Source: Shewanella sairae
GTDB lineage: Bacteria; Pseudomonadota; Gammaproteobacteria; Enterobacterales; Shewanellaceae
DNA: 48,091 nucleotides
NCBI RefSeq assembly: GCF_023283535.1
Contig: NZ_JAKILT010000040.1
Location: 1-48,091 of the forward strand
Direction: 5' to 3'
Each line of letters opens with the position of its first letter. Within the stretch, counting starts at the first letter, position 1. The notes beneath the pieces are model-generated. The model was not told the DNA's origin. It made no database searches and saw nothing but the letters and a program-made list of their open reading frames with translations. This document shows positions 12,691 through 22,628 of the stretch, piece by piece. The position numbers were made by a program, and so were the translations under genes.

Positions 12691-13734
12691 TTGTTTAGCA
12701 AAGCCTTTAAAAAGCTATTTAATATCAGAGAGCGAGTGGTTATTGAAAAACCAAAGAGCTTTAGTGGCTCGATGGAGTCCTTTCAACCATTACTAAATGA
12801 TCCCATAGCGACCTCAAGAGTTAATACTCCTTCTCCACCACAAGTTGCTATCGATCTATCTGCATTGTTTTATAGCTTGTTGTTTCCAAGTACTCAGTTA
12901 AATGGCACGGCTAATGAACTTGAAAAGAGTGTTTTTAGGCGTGTAGAGGCAGCATTAGCATCACCTCAAGCAATTGCTGAAAGGGTGCTGAAGTTACCGG
13001 CTCAAATAGCGTCTTTAGATAAAAAGTTAGCCGATGAAAATACCGATATCAAAACACTACTTGCTTTAATTGAGCAAGATCCAGTGTTGAGTGTTGAGGT
13101 GCTTAAACTGTGTAATTCACCGTTATTTAAGCGTAGCGAGAAAGAGATTACCAGTTTACAACTAGCTTTAGTCCAATTAGGAAGAGAGCAGGTTAGGCGC
13201 TTTGTCACTACAGCTATGATGCGTAAAGTTATAGAAGTTAAGCCTATCTATTTCCGTCGCTTTGGTAGTCAAATTTGGCGTCATTCGATGCAAGTGGCCT
13301 ATCTCGCGAGTGAGCTGACAGATGAAAACCCTGATAGCGCATTTCTACTGGGTCTATTGCATGATGTGGGTAAGATAGCGATTTTCAAATTGTTATTAGA
13401 AGCCTTTAAACAAGCAGAGCCAGGTGAACAACCCTGTTCTAGTTTATTTAGTCAGGTGATGACGGCGAAATCACTAAGCTTAAGTTCATTATTGGCTGGC
13501 AGCTGGGAGCTTCCAACTTTGTTTGAATCAGAACTTAGCCGCTTAGCCGTTGTCGACTCTAAACCTGCTGGTGGCCTTGCAGAGCTTATTTGGCGAGCTA
13601 ACTTAATTAGTGAGTGTTCAATGTTACTCGAGGCTAATAAGCTTAAGCCTGAGCAGTTGGGCAGGTTGCTGTTTGATGCCGGGCTCGATCTTGAAACGTT
13701 TGAAGAGCTGCATCAAAAGCTAGTACAGTTTTAG
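12691..13734 (+). CDS. HDOD-domain signalling protein
   Basis: This 347-residue protein carries an HDOD domain, a degenerate HD-like output domain found in bacterial signalling proteins. The central part (about residues 95-300) has the HDOD-type helices QLGREQVRRFVTTAMMRK and the LLHDVGKIAIF segment with an HD pair. No receiver, GGDEF or other enzymatic domain is present, and its role is unknown. The start is a TTG at 12691 with only a weak ribosome site; an ATG at residue 28 is an alternative, but the N-terminal MFSKAFKKLFNIRER looks genuine. It converges on glyS through a shared terminator. Confidence 0.85.
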   Translation: MFSKAFKKLFNIRERVVIEKPKSFSGSMESFQPLLNDPIATSRVNTPSPPQVAIDLSALFYSLLFPSTQLNGTANELEKSVFRRVEAALASPQAIAERVLKLPAQIASLDKKLADENTDIKTLLALIEQDPVLSVEVLKLCNSPLFKRSEKEITSLQLALVQLGREQVRRFVTTAMMRKVIEVKPIYFRRFGSQIWRHSMQVAYLASELTDENPDSAFLLGLLHDVGKIAIFKLLLEAFKQAEPGEQPCSSLFSQVMTAKSLSLSSLLAGSWELPTLFESELSRLAVVDSKPAGGLAELIWRANLISECSMLLEANKLKPEQLGRLLFDAGLDLETFEELHQKLVQF

Positions 13735-13741
13735 TGACTTA

Positions 13742-13768
13742 AAAAAACGCGCCTTAGGCGCGTTTTTT
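13742..13768. terminator. Bidirectional terminator between HDOD gene and glyS
   Basis: AAAAAACGCGCC (13742-13753) pairs with GGCGCGTTTTTT (13757-13768). A-run and T-run flank a GC-rich stem, so it can act for both convergent genes. Confidence 0.9.
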
Positions 13769-13783
13769 ATATCTACTTATTAT

Positions 13784-15853
13784 TTATTGCAGTAACGAGA
13801 TATCAGCTGCATGTAAGAACTGCTCGCGTAAGCTAGAAAGTAGCGCTAAGCGGTTGTTCTTAAGTGCTTCATCATCAGCCATTACCATCACATCTTCGAA
13901 GAAGGTATCGACACTTTCACGTAGGCTTGCTAGTAGTGCTAATGCTTCTTGATAGTTAGCGGCAGCAAATAGCGGCGCTAATTGTGGCTGTAATTCAGCA
14001 AGCTTTTCAGCGAGTGCTTTTTCTGCCGATTCAACAAGTAGCTTGTCATCGATAGCGGCCGGTAGCTCGCCTTCAACTTTAGCTAGAATGTTAGATACGC
14101 GCTTATTAGCAGCTGCTAGAGCAGAAGCCTGCTCAAGTGTTCTGAAGTGAGCAACAGCTTTAATGCGGCTTTCAAAATCTGCAGGAGCAGTAGGGCGACG
14201 AGCCAGTACGGCTAAGATCACGTCTACACTCACACCTTGATCTTGGTACCAAGCACGGAAACGAGCCATAAAGAACTCAAGTACTTGTTCGGCAACGTCT
14301 GTGTTAGTGAGGTTTTCACCGTGTAGCGCTTGTGCCTTAGCAATCAGGTCAACAAGATCTAGCGGTAAGTTGTTCTCTAAACAGATACGTAACACACCAA
14401 TAGCAGCACGACGTAGTGCGAATGGATCTGCAGCCCCTTTTGGTGCTTGGCCAATACCAAAGATACCTACTAGCGTGTCTAGCTTTTCAGCTAATGCCAC
14501 ACAAATTGAGATAGGTGCAATTGGTACGGTATCGCCAGAGAACTTAGGCTTATACTGCTCAGATAACGCTACTGCAACTGCTTCAGTTTCACCGTTTAGG
14601 CGGGCGTAATGCATACCCATGGTGCCCTGAAGATCAGTAAATTCCATTACCATGTTAGTCATTAAATCTGACTTAGATAATAGACCTGCACGCGCTGCTT
14701 CTTCGCTGTTAGCGTCGATGCTAGTTGCAATGTAACCTGCCATCGCAGAGATACGCTCAACGCGTTGTTTGATTGTGCCAAGTTGCTTTTGGAAAACAAC
14801 AGTTTCTAGGCTAGCAAGGCGCGCTTCAAGTGTGGCTTTTTTATCTGTTTCAAAGAAGAACTCAGCATCGGCAAGACGTGGGCGAACCACTTTCTCGTTA
14901 CCCGAAATAATTTGCTGCGGATCTTTAGATTCGATGTTAGTCACGAAGATAAAGTTTGGTAGCAACTGACCAGCATTATCAAATACAGGGAAGTACTTTT
15001 GGTCACCTTTCATGGTGTAAACCAACGCTTCAGCAGGCACATCTAAGAACTTTTCTTCAAAGCTTGCTGTTAGCACTACTGGCCACTCTACTAGAGAGGT
15101 CACTTCTTCCAGTAAATCATCTTCTAGATCAGCTACACCGCCAATTTTAGTGGCAGCCGCTTCAGCATCAGTTTTGATAATCGCTTTACGTGCTTCGTAG
15201 TCTGCTAGAACCATGCCTTTTTCTTTAAGAGCAACAAGGTAGTTGTCTGCATGATCTAGCTCAAAGCTAGATTCACCCATGAAGCGGTGGCCACGAATAA
15301 TGCGATTAGACTTAATACCTAGTAGCTCGCCATCAACCACTTCGCTACCAAGCAACATGGTCACAGTGTGGACTGGGCGGATAAATTGCGTGGTATTACT
15401 TCCCCAGCGCATTGGCTTTGGAATCGGTAGCTTGTCTAAAGAGCGTTGTGCCATATCAGCGATAAGGCTCTTGGTCTCAACACCTACAACGCGAGCTTGG
15501 TGTAGTAACCATTCGCCTTTGTCTGTTTTTAAACGCTCAGCTTGTTCAACAGTAATGCCGTTACCACGAGCCCAGCCCATAGCGGCTTTAGTTGGGTTAC
15601 CGTCAGCATCAAAAGCTTGTGCAACAGCAGGGCCGCGCTTTTCAACTACTTTGTCAGCTTGCGCCAATGCTAGTTGGTTAACGCAAATGGCTAAACGACG
15701 TGGTGCTGCGTGCCAAACTGCAGACTCAAAGTTAAGTTCTGCTTTATTTAGCTCTTCAGTAAAATTAGCTAGAAATGATTCAGCTAACTTACGCAGTGAT
15801 TTTGGTGGTAACTCTTCAGTGCCTACTTCAATAAGTAAGTTTTCAAAATTCAT
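13784..15853 (-). CDS. glyS: Glycyl-tRNA synthetase beta subunit
   Basis: GlyS is the beta chain of the bacterial alpha2beta2 glycyl-tRNA synthetase and binds tRNA-Gly. The 689-residue protein starts [20 protein letters not shown], the family N-terminus, contains HxxD-type motifs of the HD-like region ([14 protein letters not shown]) and ends with the helical anticodon-binding part. It follows glyQ by 11 bp and is surely co-transcribed with it. Confidence 0.98.
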   Translation of the reverse strand: MNFENLLIEVGTEELPPKSLRKLAESFLANFTEELNKAELNFESAVWHAAPRRLAICVNQLALAQADKVVEKRGPAVAQAFDADGNPTKAAMGWARGNGITVEQAERLKTDKGEWLLHQARVVGVETKSLIADMAQRSLDKLPIPKPMRWGSNTTQFIRPVHTVTMLLGSEVVDGELLGIKSNRIIRGHRFMGESSFELDHADNYLVALKEKGMVLADYEARKAIIKTDAEAAATKIGGVADLEDDLLEEVTSLVEWPVVLTASFEEKFLDVPAEALVYTMKGDQKYFPVFDNAGQLLPNFIFVTNIESKDPQQIISGNEKVVRPRLADAEFFFETDKKATLEARLASLETVVFQKQLGTIKQRVERISAMAGYIATSIDANSEEAARAGLLSKSDLMTNMVMEFTDLQGTMGMHYARLNGETEAVAVALSEQYKPKFSGDTVPIAPISICVALAEKLDTLVGIFGIGQAPKGAADPFALRRAAIGVLRICLENNLPLDLVDLIAKAQALHGENLTNTDVAEQVLEFFMARFRAWYQDQGVSVDVILAVLARRPTAPADFESRIKAVAHFRTLEQASALAAANKRVSNILAKVEGELPAAIDDKLLVESAEKALAEKLAELQPQLAPLFAAANYQEALALLASLRESVDTFFEDVMVMADDEALKNNRLALLSSLREQFLHAADISLLQ

Positions 15854-15864
15854 CTGTTGGTCCT

Positions 15865-16770
15865 CTACTTACACATTGGGAAGCCAAGCGCTTCACGGGC
15901 CTGATAGTAAGATTCAGCTACGCCTTTAGCCATGGTACGAACGCGTAAAATATAACGCTGGCGTTCAGTAACAGAGATAGCATGACGAGCATCTAACAAG
16001 TTAAATGCGTGAGAGGCTTTCATTACTTGCTCATAAGCAGGTAGTGGAAGTGGCTTTTCTAAGGTTAATAAGCGATCGCAAGCTTGTTCGCAATCATCAA
16101 ACATCTTGAATAGCACTTCAACATTGGCGTGTTCAAAGTTATAAGTTGATTGCTCAACTTCATTCTGATGGAAGATATCGCCGTACATAACTTTGCCCAT
16201 TGGGCCGTCAGTCCACACAAGATCGTAAACGCTGTCTACTTCTTGAATGTACATAGCTAGACGCTCTAGACCGTAAGTGATTTCGCCTGTAACTGGCTTA
16301 CACTCAAGACCACCGACTTGCTGGAAGTAAGTAAATTGAGAGACTTCCATACCGTTTAACCAAACTTCCCAGCCTAGACCCCAAGCACCAAGAGTTGGTG
16401 ATTCCCAGTTGTCTTCTACGAAGCGAACATCATGCACATTCATGTCTACACCTAGCGCTTCAAGTGAGCCTAGGTAAAGTTCTTGAATGTTGCTTGGTGA
16501 TGGCTTAAGTACTACTTGAAATTGGTAGTAGTGCTGCAAGCGGTTAGGGTTTTCACCATAACGGCCGTCAGTTGGGCGACGACATGGTTGAACATAGGCA
16601 CTGCTCATTGGCTCAGGACCTAATGAACGTAAGAATGTCATAGGGTGGAATGTACCCGCACCGACTTCCATATCTAATGGTTGAACGATTGCGCAACCTT
16701 GCTGCGCCCAGTATTCCTGCAGGGTCATAATGAAGCCCTGGAATGTTTTTACGTCGTGTTTCGTCGTCAT
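15865..16770 (-). CDS. glyQ: Glycyl-tRNA synthetase alpha subunit
   Basis: GlyQ is the catalytic class II core for glycine activation. The 301-residue sequence has the invariant family stretches [20 protein letters not shown] and [19 protein letters not shown] near the N-terminus. A possible -10 hexamer TATAAT lies on the minus strand at 16816-16821, but I see no good -35. It is the first gene of glyQS and diverges from tag. Confidence 0.98.
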   Translation of the reverse strand: MTTKHDVKTFQGFIMTLQEYWAQQGCAIVQPLDMEVGAGTFHPMTFLRSLGPEPMSSAYVQPCRRPTDGRYGENPNRLQHYYQFQVVLKPSPSNIQELYLGSLEALGVDMNVHDVRFVEDNWESPTLGAWGLGWEVWLNGMEVSQFTYFQQVGGLECKPVTGEITYGLERLAMYIQEVDSVYDLVWTDGPMGKVMYGDIFHQNEVEQSTYNFEHANVEVLFKMFDDCEQACDRLLTLEKPLPLPAYEQVMKASHAFNLLDARHAISVTERQRYILRVRTMAKGVAESYYQAREALGFPMCK

Positions 16771-16887
16771 ATCCGCTTGTCTACTGCCTGGAAGCTTTAA
16801 TAGAAAATGGTATCGATTATACCTTGTAGAATTACGCTTATGTAGGTTATTTTTTATCTGGTAGGTTAAAAAATTAGGGAAATAGCA

Positions 16888-17445
16888 ATGGAAGTGACAC
16901 GTTGTGCTTGGGTAGGACTAGATCCTATCTATCAAGAGTACCATGACAAGGTTTGGGGGCAGCCGGTTTATGACAGCCGCGAGCTGTTTGAAAAGCTGTG
17001 TTTAGATGGTCAGCAAGCAGGATTATCTTGGATTACTATCCTCAAAAAGCAGCAAAATTATGAGGCGGCATTTGCTAATTTCGAGCCAAAAATAATTGCA
17101 ACTTTTGATGATGCCAAAGTCGAACAGCTAATGCTCAACCCGGGAATTGTGCGTAATCGTCTCAAGGTTAATTCTATTATTAAAAATGCTAAAGCCTATT
17201 TGGCTTATACCGAACAGGGTAATGACTTCTCTAAATTTTTGTGGGAGTTTGTTGGTGGCTCACCCAAAGTGAACCATTTTGAGTCTATGCAACAAGTACC
17301 GGCACAAACACCTGAATCTGAGGCTATGTCGAAAGCGCTGAAAAAAATGGGCTTCAATTTTGTGGGGCCGACAATTTGTTATGCGTTTATGCAAGCGGTG
17401 GGAATGGTCAATGACCACACCACGGATTGTTTTTGTCGCGACTAG
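16888..17445 (+). CDS. tag: DNA-3-methyladenine glycosylase I
   Basis: Tag excises 3-methyladenine from alkylated DNA. The 185-residue protein is collinear with E. coli Tag: the N-terminal RCAWV Cys and YHDKVWG His plus the C-terminal NDHTTDCFC His/Cys form the zinc site. The motif [16 protein letters not shown] carries the catalytic Glu region near residue 40. Its start has AGGGA upstream. It converges with the amidohydrolase gene across the parS/terminator palindrome. Confidence 0.96.
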   Translation: MEVTRCAWVGLDPIYQEYHDKVWGQPVYDSRELFEKLCLDGQQAGLSWITILKKQQNYEAAFANFEPKIIATFDDAKVEQLMLNPGIVRNRLKVNSIIKNAKAYLAYTEQGNDFSKFLWEFVGGSPKVNHFESMQQVPAQTPESEAMSKALKKMGFNFVGPTICYAFMQAVGMVNDHTTDCFCRD

Positions 17446-17481
17446 CACTAAAGTGCTATACCGCTTAGCTGCTACTCTATA

Positions 17482-17515
17482 AAAAAAGGATGTTCCACGT
17501 GGAACATCCTTTTTT
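17482..17515. terminator. 34-bp palindrome: bidirectional terminator with a parS core
   Basis: The perfect palindrome 17482-17515 has A-run and T-run ends. The arms AAAAAAGGATGTTCCAC and GTGGAACATCCTTTTTT would fold to a GC-containing hairpin with an ACGT turn. It sits between the convergent tag and amidohydrolase genes, as a bidirectional terminator should. Its centre is a perfect parS. Confidence 0.8.
17491..17506. promoter_or_regulatory. Perfect parS site
   Basis: TGTTCCACGTGGAACA is the exact 16-bp palindromic ParB site of gammaproteobacteria. It forms the centre of the terminator palindrome. Confidence 0.9.
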
Positions 17516-17621
17516 CATTTTTAGCTTTTAGGTAAAAAGCGTATTTTTGAATCAAAAAATAATTTTCCTCAAAATTTAAAATCGTAGCTAAGTTAGCCAG
17601 ATTTTAAATTTGAAACTGGAT

Positions 17622-20600
17622 TTATTTTTCGAAAAAGAAGGTTTCTCTTTGCTTACCTTTATTCTTTGAACCACCATTTAGCTGATCCATGGTTTCGGCA
17701 TCGAATAGTTTACCGTTAACCATGGTGTAGGTTACACGATCGGTTACGCGAATATCTTCTAGCGGGTTGCCATCGATAACGATAAGGTCGGCTAATTTTC
17801 CTTGCTTGATTGAACCAATTTGGTGATCCATCGCAAAATGTTTAGCTGGGTTGATGGTTGCTGTTTTTAGCACTTCCATATTGCTCATACCACCTTGAGC
17901 AAACATCCACATTTCCCAATGAGCCGCTAGACCTTCACGTTGACCATGAGCACCGATGTTAGCTTTAATGCCAACTTCATTTAGTTCATTGGCTACACGC
18001 GCGACGTTAAAGTGATTGTAATGTCCGTCAGGTGCTGTCGGGCGACGCATTGAGCGAGCATCCAAAATATCTGATGGTACGTACATAGACAAACGAGGGT
18101 GTGCCCAAACATCCGTTTTATCGTACCAGTAGTTTTCACCTGAGATACCACCATAAGCAACAACTAACGTTGGTGTATAGCCAACTTCAGTTTGGCTCCA
18201 GAACTGCTTAATGTCGCTATAGATATTCGCTGCGGGTAGCGAGTGTTCTATACCTGTGTGACCATCGGCAATCATGGTTAGGTTATGTTGCAGTAAACTT
18301 CCGCCTTCAGGCACTACCATCATTTCCAGCTCGCGTGCTGCTGCGATAACTTGCTGACGTTGGTTACGACGTGGTTGGTTATAACTCTTAACACTGAAAG
18401 CACCGACTTTTTTCAAGCGCTCTAAATGGAATTTGGCATCATCGAGTGAATCTATATGAGAGGTATAACCTGGAAGGTTCGCGCCATATAAAATAGTACC
18501 GGTAGAGAAAATACGTGGGCCAGCAATATTACCGGCTTTCTGTTGCTCAGAAGCCGCGAAGATCTCTGTGGTATCGTTTGATGGGTCGTGAATCGCGGTA
18601 ACACCTAGAGAAAGGTTCGAGTACAACTCCCAGTTTTGCTGCGGAATGATTTCATTCTCACCCTGAGCACCATGAGCATGGGCATCGAATAAGCCTGGCA
18701 TCAGAGTTTTACCCTTAATATCGATGACCTTAGCGTAAGTTGGAATATCGATAACAGATGCAGAACCTACACTGACAATGTGATTATCTTTAACGATTAC
18801 CGTGCCGTTTTCGATAACTTCATCATTTTCCATGGTAATGATTTTTCCACCAACAAAGGCGATTGTTCCACGTGGAACATCAGCTTTTTGGGTGAAGCCA
18901 AGATCGGTAATGGTTGGCTCAACTTTAGATACTTCAGCACCTTCTGCTTGTTGCTGGTATTGAGTATCAACACTAACTTGGTAAAGTTCAGGCCCGAGTG
19001 TCCAGTACAGTTGGTTGCTATCAGTGTTCCAACTGATGCTTTCACCGGCGCGTACGCTTAATTGTTCAACTGGAAGATTACTGGCTTTAGGGCCTATTTG
19101 AATCGTTTCACCGTGTTTAGCAAATGGGGTGACAAACACTTTAAAACGTTCAGCAAAAGCGAGTTGCTTACCGTCTGGTGATACTCTGAATTCGGTGGCG
19201 TGTTTACTGGTGTAATGTACACGCTTTTCAAAACCATTGAGTCCAATAGATGCAAGCTGTGGTGTTTCACCACTTTCCATAAAGTAGACTCGGTCGTTGT
19301 CTGCGCCAAATTGAGGTTGGTAACCTGCAGCGGTGATCTTAGTATTTTTATCGCCATCAATATCTACTCGATAAAGGCCTGTTTCTTGTGACCATGTGCG
19401 TGGAGTGATATAGCCACCTTTAGCTTTACGGTACACAACAGTCTCACCATCTGGTGAGAAGGTAGGTTCTACGTATTTACCTGGCTCATCGGTTAGTACT
19501 TTTACACGCTTATTGCGCACGGTAGCTAAACTAACAGTACCTTGCTTTTGGTCATCCCAAGTGGTGAAAACAACGCGTTTTCCATCGCGTGACCATTGTG
19601 GAAACAGTTCACGTAGATCACTATCTAGCTTGGTGAGTCGAGACATCTTGCCGTCGGGTAAACTCTTAACCCAGATCTTACCTAGGGCTTCAAAAGCAAC
19701 TTTCTTACCATCAGGAGATACTTGCGCCATACGTAGCATCTTTACGTTGAACACATCTTTATCGAGATCTTGGGTAAAACGAACGGCAGGCTGAACAGCT
19801 CGTTCCGTTTTAACTGTAAATGGAATTTGCTCTACTGATTTAGATTCAACATCGAGTTTGTTAATTTTACCGTTAGCCCAGAATACGATTTCATCGTTAT
19901 CGGCTGTCCAACTCATGGTTGGATATACGCCGTGGATAGCCCAGGTTTCTTGCATATCTCGGTCTAGTTCACCGTATAGTTTTTCTGTTTTCCCCGACTT
20001 TAGATCGAGAAGATAGAGTGAAGACTGGAAACCATCACGTTTGATATAGGCTAGCTTATTGCCATCTGGGCTTGGCGTTGGTCGAATCGCGCCGCCAGTA
20101 CCTTGGATCAATACTTCGATATCGCCGGTCTGGGTATCATAACGCTTGATCTTATAGATGCCTTTTACTGAGTCTTTTGAGTAATGGAAGGTCTTACCCG
20201 GCGTCGCATCTTGGCTAAAGTAGATATAACGACCATCTGGCGAGTAGGCAGGTTCACCTAAATCTTTTTGCTCATTTGGGCGCTCAGTAAGTTTTACACC
20301 GTCACCACCGGCAACGTGATACATCCATACTTCACCTGCACCCAAGCTTCGGCTACCTGTAAAGTGTTTGCGTGCGACTAGGTATTGGCCATCTGGACTC
20401 CAAGCTGGGCTGTTCAATAAGCGGAATGTTTCTTTAGTGACTGGGCGAGGGTTGCTGCCGTCAGTCTCCATTATCCAAATGTTGTCACCACCATCTTCAT
20501 CAGAAGTGAAGGCGATGTATTTACCATCTGGGCTATAAACCGGCTGCATTTGCCATGCAATGCCTTTAGCTAATGGCTTGGCTTCGCCGCCCGCAATTGG

Positions 20601-20825
20601 CATTTGATAAATGTCACCAAGTAAGTCGAACACCACGTGCTTGCCGTTAGGGCTAACACTAACGTTCATCCAGGTCCCTTCATCGACTTCAATTTTAATT
20701 TGTTCTAAAGGGGCGTTTGCTGGCGCATTAACTTGCCAAGATTTTTTGTCTTCCTCGGCAATTGTAGGAACACTAAAGCTCAATGCAATAGCGGCATATA
20801 GAGGGGTAAGCTTATTCTTTAACAT
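17622..20825 (-). CDS. Secreted TolB-like propeller / amidohydrolase fusion protein
   Basis: This 1067-residue protein has a Sec signal peptide (ending near PTIAEEDKK) and a long N-terminal beta-propeller region (about residues 40-640) with about nine SPDGK-type repeats like those of TolB and DPP-IV-type propellers. A C-terminal amidohydrolase-superfamily domain follows, with the metal motif DAHAHG (about residue 715), later His residues (GIEHSLPA, IGAHGQREG) and the C-terminal KQGKLADLIVIDGNPLEDI hallmark. It is probably periplasmic and hydrolyses an amide, peptide or cyclic substrate, but the substrate is unknown. AGGAT precedes the ATG. A perfect parS lies inside the gene at 18864-18879. 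Confidence 0.9.
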   Translation of the reverse strand: MLKNKLTPLYAAIALSFSVPTIAEEDKKSWQVNAPANAPLEQIKIEVDEGTWMNVSVSPNGKHVVFDLLGDIYQMPIAGGEAKPLAKGIAWQMQPVYSPDGKYIAFTSDEDGGDNIWIMETDGSNPRPVTKETFRLLNSPAWSPDGQYLVARKHFTGSRSLGAGEVWMYHVAGGDGVKLTERPNEQKDLGEPAYSPDGRYIYFSQDATPGKTFHYSKDSVKGIYKIKRYDTQTGDIEVLIQGTGGAIRPTPSPDGNKLAYIKRDGFQSSLYLLDLKSGKTEKLYGELDRDMQETWAIHGVYPTMSWTADNDEIVFWANGKINKLDVESKSVEQIPFTVKTERAVQPAVRFTQDLDKDVFNVKMLRMAQVSPDGKKVAFEALGKIWVKSLPDGKMSRLTKLDSDLRELFPQWSRDGKRVVFTTWDDQKQGTVSLATVRNKRVKVLTDEPGKYVEPTFSPDGETVVYRKAKGGYITPRTWSQETGLYRVDIDGDKNTKITAAGYQPQFGADNDRVYFMESGETPQLASIGLNGFEKRVHYTSKHATEFRVSPDGKQLAFAERFKVFVTPFAKHGETIQIGPKASNLPVEQLSVRAGESISWNTDSNQLYWTLGPELYQVSVDTQYQQQAEGAEVSKVEPTITDLGFTQKADVPRGTIAFVGGKIITMENDEVIENGTVIVKDNHIVSVGSASVIDIPTYAKVIDIKGKTLMPGLFDAHAHGAQGENEIIPQQNWELYSNLSLGVTAIHDPSNDTTEIFAASEQQKAGNIAGPRIFSTGTILYGANLPGYTSHIDSLDDAKFHLERLKKVGAFSVKSYNQPRRNQRQQVIAAARELEMMVVPEGGSLLQHNLTMIADGHTGIEHSLPAANIYSDIKQFWSQTEVGYTPTLVVAYGGISGENYWYDKTDVWAHPRLSMYVPSDILDARSMRRPTAPDGHYNHFNVARVANELNEVGIKANIGAHGQREGLAAHWEMWMFAQGGMSNMEVLKTATINPAKHFAMDHQIGSIKQGKLADLIVIDGNPLEDIRVTDRVTYTMVNGKLFDAETMDQLNGGSKNKGKQRETFFFEK
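18864..18879. promoter_or_regulatory. Perfect parS site inside the amidohydrolase gene
   Basis: TGTTCCACGTGGAACA occurs within codons for DVPRGTI, close to the junction between the propeller and the amidohydrolase domain. Confidence 0.88.
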
Positions 20826-21235
20826 GATAATCCTAATTATTGTTATCGTTTTAAAGGAGTGGTTTTCAATTTAATTTATTGATTGTTAGGGCTAGGGCTT
20901 AATTGGAGATTAATTTGTGCAACAGTTATCGCATAATTTAATTAACAGTAAAACAAAAATTCTGTTTCAATTAGTTAAGCTAAATATCGAAGTATTAAAG
21001 ATTAAAATGATTGCACTATAGATAGGGGGTGATGCTAGAAGCAGGGTTGATTTGGGCTGGGATTGACTTAAGCAGGGTTGTCGTTGGCTGTAGAGAATAT
21101 CGCTATTAACTGCGAGGATGGAATAATTGGGGTAATTCTAGTCTAGGAAATATCGTTTTTATAGGAGTCGGAAAGTAAACAGCTTTAAATCAGAGCGATA
21201 CAAAGCTGCAATCTTAACTTACTTGAGTAGTTAAC
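20826..21235. other. Gene-free stretch upstream of the amidohydrolase gene
   Basis: About 410 bp without a convincing gene or terminator. It must hold the promoter of the leftward amidohydrolase gene. The only structure I noticed is a 10-bp direct repeat AGCAGGGTTG at 21040-21049 and 21071-21080. I see no RNA gene. Confidence 0.5.
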
Positions 21236-21673
21236 TTAGGCTAAGTCTACAGGGACGTTAATCTGAATCTTGGCATCGTTAAGTACTCGGCAAGTGACAC
21301 CGCCACGCCAGTCCGGTAATAGAGCGGCTTCTAAACCTGGGTAAGCTTGCTCCATTTTCTTGCAAGGATCTGTTTCACCAGTGATCTCTAAAATGAGGTC
21401 ACCGATGACAAGTTGCTTACCTAGATCTTTAGAAGAGAAACTGATTCCATCGACGAGTAAGTTTGCCCTGCGGGTAAACCAGGGTAAGGTTTTACCGACA
21501 TCATTACAGGCAAGCTGCCATTGCTGGATAGACATCACTGTAACTTGGCGCTTACCCGGACGGCCAAAGATGTCGTTCTCAACACCTTTAGCTTGGGTCA
21601 CTTGAGCTTGTTCAACCGTAATCATTTGACCACGTTTTTCAGTTTTAAATGCAATGCCAATAAGTGATGCCAT
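21236..21673 (-). CDS. MOSC-domain protein
   Basis: This 145-residue single-domain protein belongs to the MOSC family (molybdenum cofactor sulfurase C-terminal type, YiiM-like), which binds sulfur or molybdenum cofactor through a conserved Cys. The Cys is seen in GETDPCKKM, followed by PDWRGGVTCRVL, and the family start GRPGKRQVTVMSI is clear. AAGGAA precedes the ATG. It follows tusA by 36 bp and is probably co-transcribed with it. Its substrate is unknown. Confidence 0.9.
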   Translation of the reverse strand: MASLIGIAFKTEKRGQMITVEQAQVTQAKGVENDIFGRPGKRQVTVMSIQQWQLACNDVGKTLPWFTRRANLLVDGISFSSKDLGKQLVIGDLILEITGETDPCKKMEQAYPGLEAALLPDWRGGVTCRVLNDAKIQINVPVDLA

Positions 21674-21709
21674 GGTAATTCCTTTTATCCATTAGGTTTG
21701 GGCGAGTGG

Positions 21710-21955
21710 CTATAAGCCTTTTTTTATCAAGTATTGATAAGGTGTCGATTCTGTTTGGCTGGCAATCAAGGTGTGATCCATGAATTCGCAAAAACTAGGA
21801 ATGTCACGAGTGGTTGCTGGATCATCAGCAATAATCAATAAGGTCTCACCATCATTCATGTGTCTTACTGATTTGCGTACCATCATGACTGGTTCTGGAC
21901 AGCGAAGCCCTAAAGCGTCTAGTTGGTGTTGCGCAGCATTTAATAGGTCGTTCAT
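21710..21955 (-). CDS. tusA: Sulfur carrier protein TusA
   Basis: TusA receives persulfide sulfur from IscS and passes it to TusBCD for tRNA thiolation and to other sulfur pathways. The 81-residue sequence has the signature [16 protein letters not shown] with the active Cys at about residue 19, and the C-terminal CEFMDHTLI stretch. GAGGAA precedes the ATG. A parS lies just upstream at 22066. Confidence 0.96.
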   Translation of the reverse strand: MNDLLNAAQHQLDALGLRCPEPVMMVRKSVRHMNDGETLLIIADDPATTRDIPSFCEFMDHTLIASQTESTPYQYLIKKGL

Positions 21956-22065
21956 ATTTCCTCAGCCGAACGATTAAACAGAAGTGGCTAATATTACTCC
22001 AGCAACCTGTTTTATCCAAGCGTGACGCTTTAATTTGTGAGCTGAGGTCATTTGGATATTTACAA

Positions 22066-22081
22066 TGTTCCACGTGGAACA
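22066..22081. promoter_or_regulatory. Perfect parS site upstream of tusA
   Basis: TGTTCCACGTGGAACA lies between ybaK and tusA. The palindrome extends outward with one mismatch to 22058-22089 (TTTACA ... TGTAAA flanks). Confidence 0.9.
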
Positions 22082-22099
22082 CTGTAAATTAATAGACTG

Positions 22100-22570
22100 T
22101 TACTCAGCGGTGATTGGAGTAAACTGGGCTTTTAGTAATAACTTTATATCATCGGGTGCAAGTTCAATATCGAGCCCGCGGCGTCCGCCGCTGACGAACA
22201 TTTTTTCAAGAGTAGCAGCAGACTGATCAATAACTGTTATTAACTGTCTTTTTTGTCCTAATGGACTGACACCGCCAAGCACATAACCAGAGCTACGCTG
22301 CACTTCCATTGCTTCGGCCATTACTGCTTTTTTGGCTTTGATTGCTTTTGCTATTAACTTCATGCTGAGCTTTTCAGCAACGGGGATAATGGCTACCGCG
22401 AGTTGCTTACCGTCCAACTTAACCACTAAGGTTTTGAATACTAACTCTGGCGCGACACCTATTTTCTCTGCCGCTTCTAAGCCGTAAGCTTGGCAAGATG
22501 GGTCATGCTGATACTCATGTACTTGGTGAGCAATTTTGTGTTTAACGAGCAAGTCGATAGCGGGAGTCAT
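22100..22570 (-). CDS. ybaK: Cys-tRNA(Pro)/Cys-tRNA(Cys) deacylase YbaK
   Basis: YbaK hydrolyses Cys mischarged onto tRNA-Pro. The 156-residue protein matches the YbaK/EbsC editing-domain family, with the motifs FKTLVVKLDGK, SSGYVLGGVSPLGQKRQ and SGGRRGLDIEL and the conserved Lys in FKTL. AGGT precedes the ATG. It lies in the leftward GNAT-ybaK-tusA-MOSC run. Confidence 0.94.
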   Translation of the reverse strand: MTPAIDLLVKHKIAHQVHEYQHDPSCQAYGLEAAEKIGVAPELVFKTLVVKLDGKQLAVAIIPVAEKLSMKLIAKAIKAKKAVMAEAMEVQRSSGYVLGGVSPLGQKRQLITVIDQSAATLEKMFVSGGRRGLDIELAPDDIKLLLKAQFTPITAE

Positions 22571-22628
22571 TGTGTTACCTATATATGCAGTGCAGGCCGT
22601 GTGGACTTAAGTTGATACGAGCCTAAAG

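Noticed and set aside
15279..15929. Open frame of 216 codons opposite glyS and glyQ
   Set aside because: It lies wholly antisense to two certain genes, has no recognisable family and looks like a shadow of their codon bias.
21040..21080. Direct repeat AGCAGGGTTG as a regulator site
   Set aside because: Two 10-bp copies without dyad or known motif in a 410-bp gap; too little to call.
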